This document shows positions 12,251 through 21,790 of a stretch of DNA of 64,000 bases, one piece after another; the first letter of the stretch is position 1, and each line of letters begins with the position of its first letter. The translations under genes and the position numbers were made by a program. Origin of the DNA: Neckera pumila (lineage: Eukaryota > Streptophyta > Bryopsida > Hypnales > Neckeraceae); NCBI GenBank assembly GCA_963969595.1, contig OZ018408.1:50159022-50223021 (forward strand), given 5' to 3'. Under the pieces are notes generated by a model. It was not told the DNA's origin, made no database searches, and saw only the letters and a list, made by a program, of their open reading frames with translations.

Positions 12251-12933
12251 TGCTGAGGATTGAACTATTGTCTTACTCCATTTTTTGTTATAGCAAATTT
12301 GACAATGACCATTAGGCTATGGTAGATCTCAATAGTCACAGCTGTGGGATTTTAGGTTGTCCTTGCGCTTTATTTCAACATTCTTGGGATGTTAGGAAGT
12401 TGCAGCTTCTTATGAGATTTGTATAGTAAACAAAAGTATTGAATTAGTTTATCATAGAACTTCTAATGACTTTTTCATACCCCATTGTGTTCTTGAACAC
12501 AAATAGCGTATTCATTCGTTTGTTTCTATTTTCACATAGTACACACATGCTTATGATGTCCTTTTTTTGCGTTTGGTTTACTCTTTTATTCTTTATGTCA
12601 TTTCAGCATGGCTCACATTATTACACACTTTCACAATTGTAGGATACAAAGAAAAAATGGGGGATAAGGAAAAAAATGGGGAATAAGAAAATGGGGTGTA
12701 ATTAATATAGGGTATCTTAAAATGACTCCCTCAACAAATTATAAATATCAATATGGCACCCTAAAATGCAAAGATTTACCTTTATTTAAAAAAATACCAT
12801 GCCTTATATTCTATTTTACAAGGTAAATAGCCCCCCATCAAATAGGTCATTATTGCAGGTGTATGCAAATATTAGAGTGCACCCCCTAAGATTTTATGTA
12901 GCCAAAAAACGCATGTTGGTCCTTTAGGGGTCG

Positions 12934-15786
12934 GTTGATGATGCACTTGCAAATTGAAAGCTTTGCAATGCTTAGGCAAGCTTTTGGAAGAGTGTTACTT
13001 GAATATAAATGTAAGTAATGTAAGGTAGGAAGCTCTAAAATTGCATGGACATTAAGAACTACCCTTATAAATGGCTATGATGGACATGGTGCAGTTTTAA
13101 AATTAACCTCTATAGTCATTGAATGAATCAAGGAAAAAGCATTATTAATTGCAAGAGCCAATCATTCTCTTAGCTTTCTCCATCTTTCTTTAGAATTGCA
13201 AGTGAACAGTTTATGGAAGACCTAGGGTCATGAGTAGGCACCTATGACATAATTCGTTTGAAAACTCATAACTAATTCAATAATGCTTCAAAAAATATGA
13301 AATCACTTGTGTTAAAATCCTCATCTATTTCTCTATGTCTATGTCTAAAAAATGAACTAGAAATATTCCCATCCAAGTAAATACATGAAAAAGGTGGACC
13401 AACCCTTACAAGAGCGGTTTCTGATCCTTCTACCTTATTACACATTTTTGTTGTGTTTGATCAGACACTACAAATAGAAACTCAAGTATTTGCTCCAAAT
13501 AGGTTTTATATGTATTGAAAATCTTGAAAACTATCAATATAGTTTGATGATTTGAGCTTCTAATTAATCACATGTGATTGTACCAAAGCTCGCAACATCT
13601 CACAGACTGGAACTTCATATATGCTATCTGGGATTGAATATCAACCACAGAACCATTTGTAGTATTAACGATTGAGGCTCTTGTCGAATTGCTTGTTTGT
13701 CCACGAAGATTATACACAATCTACAACTTAACAATACATTTCATAGTACCAATTTCCACTCCACCATGTTCCAAACAGCAGACTAGATTATTCGACAACC
13801 TCACAAATGTACTCAATTAATTAGGCCAGATTGCCAGGGAACCAAGAAATCAGAGTAAAATGAGATACACTACCACCTTGAGGCAACTATAGACCTGAAC
13901 TTCATCACTTCTAAAGTTTTTGGCCTACTTTGTCCTATCTGAGAATGAGACCCCATGAGGGGGGAGCAAATTTTTTTAAGTTTAATTTAAATTGAGCTTT
14001 CTTGGGGATGAAAAAAATGTGATTTAATTTAATTTTTTTAGCTCATTGTGACAATTTATCACATTCAATGACAATGACAATGAGCTCAAAAGAGGCAAAA
14101 TTGTCTCGCATATCTATTCCATAGTACATGTCATAAATTCGTGGGACCTTTATATTGAGGATTCTTGTGAATTACATTCCACCAAAGATATTGCTATACA
14201 AATTGCGGTACTAGTGTAATAAAAGAACTTGCTATCTGAGTAGCCTCCTCCAAAATTGAATTTTATAGTTTTAGAAATAGAAAGTTGGACTTTCATAGCC
14301 CCATTCTCTATCACTTTTTGTTGCCCCATATTTGTAGGTGGGAAGTGGGCAAGCAAGCACTAACTTAACCCTAGAAGGATATTATGGACACTAAGTATCT
14401 AATAGACGACTTCATCTAAGACTATAGTAAGATGGAAAATGTATTTTTTCTTTCAATATTTTTTTTGGAAGTTGCATGAGTACACTTTCAATGAATAGCA
14501 TTGCAAATTCAAGAAGAATTCAAGATGCTTAATCCATAGATCACCCTTGTAGTATATTTTGACCATTTTTTGCTATTTACTATTGAAGTGAATTTTAGCC
14601 ATAAAAATCATATTCAATTGGACTCAATTTGAGTTTGAAAAATGAAATGAAGCTTATCAAGTGCACTTTCTATTCCAATTGGAAATTTAAAAAAATTGTA
14701 AACTTCAATGTTTGATAGTAATATGAACTTTAGATCTATAACCATGGTTTGTTGATTTTTCTAATTTTAAAATGATTTGGTAACCGCTTTGGTTTATATT
14801 GTGATGTTATATACTACAATATACATCAATGGTGAACATTTCAGATTTTTTGAATACATTTTGTATTTGGTATGAATTTTCTTCATTTTTTTCTTAAGAA
14901 ATTCACAGGTTTTCAAATTTCCCCCCCAAAATGTGAAATTTTTTTAACTTGTAGTAGGCATATGATTTCATGTCTGAAAAATAAAGAATTTTTTTTGCAT
15001 TTGTATCTAATTGCAAAATGACAGCAAACGGTAATGAGTGATGAGGCTTGAAATTAGTGTTTATGGGGCCGTCCTTCTAGTGTTAACTTGGAAGAGTGAA
15101 TTGTGAGCCTTGGCAGCAATTGGCACTACATGATGGACAATGCGAACATCATTGTATGAGACCTACACTCCTATCCCATCGCCAATACAATCGTGGGGAG
15201 AAGATGGCAAGATGCCCTTCATCATTAGGGTAAGGTAGCTGAATCATTTCTGATTACCATCCAATTCCCAATCTATAGGCTGTTGTCTTTCCGTGAATTT
15301 GTGGCTCAGTTTCTAGAGCAATTGTGGCGCATTATGGTTGGCTACAAGATAGTCAATATTGCAACCAGTCCTTGGTCAATTTTGCAATCAACCTACGGAC
15401 AGAAATAGAAAGATCTATATCACCATTATAGGTCAAAGAGAATCTTCTACTAAAACATTCATAGTAATTACATTTTTTGTAATAAAATTCTGGAAAAATA
15501 AGCAATGCTTCCAAACTCTATTCCTGTACAAAGAAAAAATTTTGTACTTAAGAAACCTATGCTCCAAATATGCGTAATTACTTAAGTGATTGAAAATGGG
15601 TCGACTACCTTAGAAATTAATAAGTAGCTATTGCAGTAGCTAGGGCAGGGAGCCAGGATGGAAGTGCTGGTGGAACAAGGAACGGAAGTACAGTGCCATG
15701 CCATCACGAGACTGGCGCTGGATTGACGACGAAGAGCAGCTAATCCACAAAAATTGAACCATGATGAGGGTCAAGAACAAGCCAAC
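12934..15786. other. AT-rich intergenic DNA, no gene seen
   Basis: No frame with motifs. The segment at about 13895-13965 ('aaagtttttggcctacttt', 'cctatctgagaatgagaccc') is repeated at 19040-19090. A moderate-GC stretch at 15050-15370 has no credible coding pattern. Confidence 0.55.
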
Positions 15787-15789
15787 TAA

Positions 15790-15928
15790 GGGCCTCTTCA
15801 CACTATGGCCGTCCAAGTCGAGAGTCCGTCGTTTCCACCAATCATATTGCAGGGTCCGTCGGTTCCACCAATTATATTGCAGATTCCCACGGTCTCTCGA
15901 CTTGGACGGCCATAGTGTGAAGAGGCCC
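15790..15928. mobile_element. 139-bp Tourist-like MITE (TAA target duplication)
   Basis: The terminal inverted repeats run about 35 bp and are perfect: GGGCCTCTTCACAC and onward at the left, with the exact inverted sequence at the right. TAA flanks both sides (15787-15789 and 15929-15931), as expected for PIF/Harbinger-derived MITEs. Inside, a short unit (gtccgtcg-ttccaccaat-atattgcag) is tandemly duplicated. A larger relative with the same ends lies at 41599-42067. The perfect TIRs suggest a recent insertion. Confidence 0.85.
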
Positions 15929-15955
15929 TAAGACCATCTACAATGCAACCATCAA

Positions 15956-15981
15956 CATGCACAGTATTGGCACTGTGCATG
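15956..15981. repeat. Small perfect hairpin (10-bp arms)
   Basis: CATGCACAGT and ACTGTGCATG are separated by six bases. It sits 25 bp beyond the MITE in a sequence beginning 'ccatctacaatgca', which resembles another short inverted-repeat element whose far end I could not fix. Confidence 0.55.
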
Positions 15982-16546
15982 GCCAATGATAACTTTTATT
16001 TAAAATTGTGCTCCAATGCAATTGGTATGGAGACCTCCACTTCCACGGTCTCAGTATGCGATTGGCATTTTTTGTCATTTTGCCTACCCCGGGAAGCGTC
16101 TTAGCAAGTAGATTTGTGGGAGTCACCATGACAAAAAGCAGTAGTACCGAATGGATGCCAAGAAAAATTTATTGGTATGTGCGCTAATCAATTCAACTTT
16201 CCTTGTTTCCATGAAAAGTCCCTTTTTTAATGTAGATTCTTTCTTCCTTTCTTTTTATAATATGGAAAAGCCCATTTGACTTTTGGATTGCTGACTTTGC
16301 ATTAGATCAATTTTTCCAAAAAAAGAATCGGCATTGTAGAGGCCTCATGGAATAACCCGTGATTTGCTCTTGCAGGGCCTATTTACCGTTGTTGCATTGC
16401 AAATGATCTAAGTTAGTGAATTGGGCATCCGCTAGGGTTGTGTCTATAGTAGTGTTGGGAGCCTCTTGCGAAGGTAAAGACCAGGATGAATGTATAAAAG
16501 AAGACCACCTATTAAGTGCCGTCTTTGTTCAATTGTTAACACCTCT

Positions 16547-16650
16547 CCTAGCTAATTTGGGGCCTCTGATTGCAAATATGAACTCAGAATTTGCAAAAAC
16601 AATTATACATTGCAAATAAAACGTCCTGCGTTTTTTCCAGAGGTAAAACA
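16547..16650 (+). repeat. Dispersed repeat shared with 39388-39465
   Basis: 'ctaatttggggcctctgatt', then 'gcaaatatgaa', then 'cctgcgtttt-tccag' occur in both places in the same order. This copy runs directly into a G20 tract. Confidence 0.6.
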
Positions 16651-16670
16651 GGGGGGGGGGGGGGGGGGGG
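16651..16670. repeat. Homopolymer run of 20 G
   Basis: An uninterrupted G20 tract precedes 'cgccggggcc'. Such runs are unstable and prone to sequencing error, so the exact length is uncertain. Confidence 0.8.
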
Positions 16671-16677
16671 CGCCGGG

Positions 16678-16800
16678 GCCTACTCTAAGATAAAAAGGAA
16701 AAAAGGGGGAGGGGGAGGGGGAGGGGGAAAAGGAAAAAGGAGGGGGAAGCAGGAAAAAAAATTGGAGCTTTTAAAGCAATTAAAAATAAAACTTTAACAT
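16678..16800 (+). repeat. Dispersed repeat, copy 2, with G-quadruplex tract
   Basis: Same family as 9190-9335. In this copy the purine-rich middle has become four G5 runs separated by single A residues at 16705-16727, a textbook intramolecular G-quadruplex pattern on the plus strand. Confidence 0.65.
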
Positions 16801-16879
16801 CAATACTTTAAAGAAGAGAGTTTTACCTCTTGATTCATTAAGAATCAAGAGTGTAGAGGCTTTGCACCCTTTGCTTATT

Positions 16880-17030
16880 TATCTATGCAAAGTAAAAGCT
16901 GAATAAAAATAAAAATACAACGGTAACATTTGTTCTAGTTTGTTTTTAATGTAACACTAAGATATCCTTGTTTGTGCACTCACCGGTCATTTTTTTTTAT
17001 ACCATTGGAGAGCTTGACTTGACAAGGGTT
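16880..17030 (+). repeat. Dispersed repeat related to 9951-10108
   Basis: 'tgcaaagtaaaagctgaata' through 'ggagagcttgacttgacaag' aligns with 9951-10100, and its second half with 1568-1645. CpG sites of the 1.6 kb copy are mostly TG or CA here. Confidence 0.6.
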
Positions 17031-17261
17031 GTCCTAAAGTCGTATCGTTGCTTTTGGATGTATGATGGATTTGTGAGCAATTTTTAAGATCATAAATTGA
17101 ATTCAAATATAGAAAATGGAGTATACAAGTTTTTGATGTTTAGGGCTTGCATCACCCAAAAGCTCTCAATGAGTAGAAATGCACCAAAGTTGTTTTGCAC
17201 TTTTGGTTTTTAAATGTGAAAGTTATTTTTTTCAATTGAATTTTATTTCTATAAACTAGAT

Positions 17262-18432
17262 TTAATCCTTAAAGTTTTGTGAATATGTTTTCACCAAAAA
17301 TGCTCAAAAAATGCCATTTTTAGTACAAGTATCAAATTTTTGAAAAAACTTTCTTTGATACATGTAATCGTAGGATCTTGTAGTATGCTGACTTGAAAAC
17401 ATGCGGTAAAAATTTCAAAAATTTCCACCAAATGAATTGCAAGATATAAGCATTCAAATTCACTGAAATCATTCTTTTGGCCTTGTAAAAAAAAGGGTAA
17501 TTGTACTTCTCAAGCTTATTTTTCTATGCAAAATGTCCAAAATAGTGGTGCTTCTTTGGATTGTTTTCCAAGACAAATTGGCTACATGCTTGAAAATTTT
17601 CACATCGTTTGGAATTGTACAACATAAAGGAAAAAAATAGTAAGTAGAAAGAAATAGAAAATGATTCAAAATACTAAATTTTTAAGAATTTAGTTATGGA
17701 ATTGAAAAATGCCAATTCCAAAGGGTGCAGTGTTGTGATAAACAATCTACATCCTATGAAAATCTTAAAAAACTAATATCAAATATTTATTTATAAAAAA
17801 AGTGATTTTTTCTGATCTGCTCGGACTGCCCATTTACAAAAAAAATAACATATTAGTCCATAACTTTTGGCTTATATAGTAGAGCCACCCATAATTGACC
17901 AAATAAGGAATTTCAACATGATCTGGAGTAGCAAAGGCAAAACAAATATTTTTCAGAGGTACATTGATAGAAATGACAAGGATTGCAAAAAATTTGGTAA
18001 TTTTATCGCTTGAATTGAAATTACTATGAATTTTGGGAGGCAAAAAGTACTCTAGACCCATGGCCAACCTTTAGACTCTTTTAATTCTAATCATTCAATA
18101 ATTTTTTTCCTAATCATTATTTTCTACTTTCTTTCTCACAACTTGGGATATGTGTCATGTATTTGTCAGTTCCAACCTTGAAAAGGAAAAAAAACAAAAC
18201 ATTTTAAGCTTGGTCAAAAATACATGCATCTATAGGTTGGGAATGGGTCACTGGTCAGAAATGGGTGGCTTTGCCTTATTTCCAAATGTCATAAAATTTT
18301 GTTCACATAAAAGATATTCCTCATCCACAACTTCTATTAAAGTTTGGGCCTAAAACATGCAAATATCTAGTGACATGTACTTGCCTAAAATTACTATGTT
18401 GCCAAATCAATATGTTGGTCTTTAATTAGGGA
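17262..18432 (+). mobile_element. Old copy of the TIR element
   Basis: The left end 'ttaatccttaaagttttgtg' and the right end 'tatgttggtctttaattagg' are mutated forms of the 13-bp TIRs at 19771-20703. The interior aligns over most of its length ('catgtaatcgtaggatcttg', 'ggaattgtacaaca-aaagg', 'caatctacatcctatg', 'gatctgctcggactgccca'). No target duplication is recognisable and there is no coding capacity. Confidence 0.6.
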
Positions 18433-19090
18433 TTGAATTAAAATAAAGATAATAACAAAAAAATCTTTATATTTAAGATGAAGAAAAGTTTTAAATTCAA
18501 TTCATAAATTAGTTTAATATTCTCTAAATAATTGAATAAATCTTTAACATGATTTAAAAATACAAAAAATTAAATATTCTAAACAATTTTCAATCGTGTG
18601 TTCAATGTACTATATATATTTCACTTTAATGGTAAATTTTCTTACTATTTATTATTTATTAGGGTATTTGCAAATTAACCCACAATATTGTACATGAAGG
18701 CTGCACATGCTAATTGCTTTCTACCTCAGCATAATTTGTATGTTTCAATGAGGTTACTTATAGCTTGAAAATACCGCTTACATTTTCAAAAAAAGAATTG
18801 CCAAAAACAAGTTTCAGAATACTAGTTAATAGCAAAATGGTGGCGGGAATATTCGACCTTCCTTTGTGGCAATTGTGCTTACAAAAGAAATTGAAGATAA
18901 TTATAAAACACATGTGAGTGTAACATACATAGCTCGACACAGAAGTGTAAACTTCTCAACACCTGGTTTCCACACTCAAATTGATCACAGCCCCCAATTT
19001 CTGGAACCCACAATCACAGAAAACACAAATGACCTCATCACTTTAAAGTTTTGGCCTACTTTGGCCTATCTGAGAGTGAGACCCTACAGG
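18433..19090. other. AT-rich intergenic DNA
   Basis: No gene. The last 60 bases repeat the segment at about 13895-13965. The 142-codon frame at 18866-19294 merely bridges this repeat and the hairpin block that follows, and has no motifs. Confidence 0.5.
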
Positions 19091-19770
19091 GGGATGGGGG
19101 GCAAAACGTATAGAGCAATGCCCACAGAGGAGGGCATTGTGCCAAATAATCGGCCGACAAGTCGGGCTCCGCCCTCCTCGTCGGCCGATTATTTGGCGCA
19201 ATGCCCGACGATAAGGGTATTGCCCGACGTAAAGCACAAGCAAAATTCAATGAAAATCCGGATGATAAATTGGAGCCGGATGAAAAATCCGTAATCCCCA
19301 ATTACTCGGGTTTGCTCGCGTAATCGGGCATTACAGCGCAGAAACTTCTCCGCAGAATGAACGGGAGAAGTCCCGCGAGTGATTTACATATAGGGCAATG
19401 TCCGCAGAGGAGGGCATTGCCCGACGTAAATCACGACTGAAAGAGGAGATAAAATTGAATGAAACGATGAGCCGGATGAAAAATCCGTAATCCCCGATTA
19501 CTTTGTTTTGCCCGCGTAATCGGGGATTATGGCACAAAAGCTTCCCGCCGATTGAACGGGACGGGAACCAGGAGTGGTTTACAGCCTCCGCAAGCAGCCT
19601 GGTTCCCGTCCGTCCCTCCCGCCCAAGTCCTGCTCCCCTCCCTTTGGAAACGTGCTCCTCCATGCCAGTAACTCTTTGTCCTGCACGCATTGGCGCTCGC
19701 TCGCTTGCTCTGCTGGAACGAATGAATGCGGGGGTTGTGCTGTTCACTAAGTCAAGCGGAGGGAAGTGAA
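19091..19770. repeat. GC-rich tandem hairpin block
   Basis: An abrupt GC-rich island containing several strong inverted repeats. A 27-bp stem with one mismatch lies at 19132-19158 paired with 19180-19206 (21-nt loop). Two tandem units about 195 bp apart each contain 'gagccggatgaaaaatccgt' (19273 and 19468). They also each carry a hairpin around 'gtaatcccc-attac' (19291-19305 with 19320-19334; 19487-19501 with 19516-19530). A third stem (acttctcc with gggagaagt) lies near 19340-19370. 'gaggagggcattg' also recurs near 19130 and 19410. The clean TIR element follows immediately. Frames across the block are structure-driven and not credible genes. Confidence 0.6.
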
Positions 19771-20703
19771 TTAACCCCTAAAGTTTCATGACTATGTTCT
19801 CACCAAAAACGCTCCAAAACTGCCATTTCTAATACAACTATCAAATTTTTGGAAAAAAACAATTTTTGACACATGTAACCGTAGGATCTTGTAGTATGAT
19901 ATTTTGAAAACATGTGGTAAGAATTTCAGAAAATTCCACCGTGTGGATCATAAGATATAAGCATTCAAAGTCTTGAAAACCATTTTTTCAATCCTGCGAA
20001 AAAACGGGCAGCTGCACTTTGCAAGCTCACTTTTCAATGAAAAAATGCCGAAAAAGGTGGTGCTTCTTTGAATTCAGTTTCCTAAACAAGTTGTCTATAT
20101 GCTTGAAAAATGTCACATCATTTGGAATTGTACAACATATAGGAAAAAAATAGTAAGTAGAAAGAAGTAGAAAATGATTCAAAATACTAAATTGTTAAAA
20201 TTTTAATCATGGAATTTAAAAATACCAATCCCAACGGTTGTAATGTTGTAATAATCAACTTACATCCTAGGATTTTTTTTTTTTCCAAAAATATTGAAAA
20301 TTGAGTTAAATAAACGACTTTAAAATTCTTTGTAGAGTAGACAATCCATAACTGCCCGCAAATCAAAAACCCTCATAACTTTTGACTCATTGATCGAAAT
20401 GGAATGAACCAAAGCTTTTTAAGTATATCTAAATGTAGAGAACCAATTTCAGAAAAAAAATTCCGGAAAAAATGATTTTTTCTGATCTGCCCAAACTGCC
20501 CAGTTACGAAAAAAAAGCAACATATTAGGTCACAACTTTTGACTCGTATTTCAAAATGTCTTGAAACTTGGTACACATGAAGATATTCCTCGCCCCCACC
20601 TTGTATTAAAATTTCAGCCTCAAATATGGATATCTCTAGTCACACGTACCTGCCCAAAATTTCTATACGGCCAAAAAACGCATGTTGGTCCTTTAGGGGT
20701 TAA
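19771..20703 (+). mobile_element. Intact 933-bp nonautonomous TIR transposon (MULE-like)
   Basis: The ends TTAACCCCTAAAG (19771) and CTTTAGGGGTTAA (ending 20703) are perfect 13-bp inverted repeats. The element is flanked by a perfect 9-bp direct repeat, GGAAGTGAA, at 19762-19770 and 20704-20712. A 9-bp duplication is typical of Mutator-like elements, so that class is inferred. There is no frame long enough for a transposase. It is the best-preserved member of a family with older copies at 5967, 7556, 10109, 17262 and near 46155-48363. Confidence 0.85.
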
Positions 20704-20712
20704 GGAAGTGAA

Positions 20713-21790
20713 CTGACCTGATCAGGAGGACCTGATCGAGGAGAGAGTTATTTATTAGCCAGCCACTGCAGGCGCCTGGGCCTCCTCCTGTAATCCTCCC
20801 TTCACCACTTCTGTCGATCGAATTCATTTCGACGTACGTACGAAACTTGCAAGGGAACAGTAATTAATTGTCCTTCAGTCTCCGGACTACCGTATACTGT
20901 TGGTAGTCATCCACCCACCTATTCGGAAACTGATCGTTGCTTGCAGCGGACTTGGTGCATTCGAGGCACGATGCTAAACGCGCCAATCCAAGTAGGCCCT
21001 GCAGGTAGGTGAATTGGTCCTTGGGGAAAATACAGGAATTTGTTGAGTTTCCACACACGACAAAATGGGCAAATCTGGAATTATTCATATGGGCAAGCAG
21101 AGGAGGCCCCAAAGGAGCTACGAGAGGTGGAGAACAGAATATCAACATGGCACACGAGAAGAGGTAATTGTAAATTAAAGGATGTGGAATGAGGGACTAG
21201 GCCTAAGCTGGAGTTTGAGAGCATGGCCACCGCTGCACACTTTGAGTCCGACACTCTTCAAATGGGATGAAAAGTGCTATGGGCTTTTCACAATATTCTC
21301 TTGAACATTCGTTCCTAGCATGTCAAGGAATGGCCCACTATTCATCCTAAGTTTAGTTGCTTTATCTTATATTTGAATTCTATTTGATGAGTGGTCATTT
21401 GACTATTCATTCGAGTGGGCCGTGTTTGGTGAGCAACAGTGAGCGAACAGGAAATTGAGGGCCCTTCAAAATTATGGTAGATGGAATATTTGAGAGTGCC
21501 AAGTTGGGCATGTAATGGCCATGGTGGCCATCCTTTGGCAAAAAAACACATGATGAAACTCCTTGAAGCACCCAAACCCGGGCCTGATGAAATTTGGTGC
21601 TATGTTTCTTTCGTACTACTATTAGTTAAGCCTGGTATAATTATTAGTTCCTATACTACTATTAGTTCCACTTTAATAGGGGGCTTTTGTTTTGCGACAT
21701 GTCCCCCCATCTGCGCCTGCTTTTCCGATGGGTTCCATTCCAGGTCGAAGTTAGTTAGTTAGTTAGTTTTAGTGGCGAAGTGGGGGGCTC
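20713..21790. promoter_or_regulatory. Upstream region of the MBOAT gene
   Basis: About 1.08 kb between the transposon's target duplication and the first in-frame ATG of the wax-synthase-like gene. It contains moderate-GC DNA, a (GTTA)n run near 21752-21768 and CTCG repeats near 21820. The transcription start is not determinable by eye. Frames at 20864-21148 (-) and 21481-21762 (+) show no domain. Confidence 0.4.

Larger units (their letters stand above)
10109..12933 (+). mobile_element. Probable old, expanded TIR-element copy with nested insert
   Basis: The left part (10109-10564) aligns with the intact element at 19771 ('ccaccgtgcgga', 'gggcagttgcacttcac', 'aacatataggaaaaaaat'). Alignment resumes at 11139 ('acaatttgcatcctatgatt'). 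The family's right end, 'gccaaaaaacgcatgttggt' followed by 'cctttagggg', occurs at 12903-12932. The 11.2-12.9 kb middle is unlike the family and includes gene-like moderate-GC DNA at 11640-12250. It is therefore either an inserted or captured segment, or two separate fragments. Confidence 0.4.

Noticed and set aside
18866..19294. 142-codon frame, and opposing frames 19043-19301
   Set aside because: Created by the hairpin block; both strands are open because of its inverted repeats.
19331..19747. 138-codon minus-strand frame and 88-codon plus-strand frame
   Set aside because: GC-rich structured repeat with no domain or splice context.
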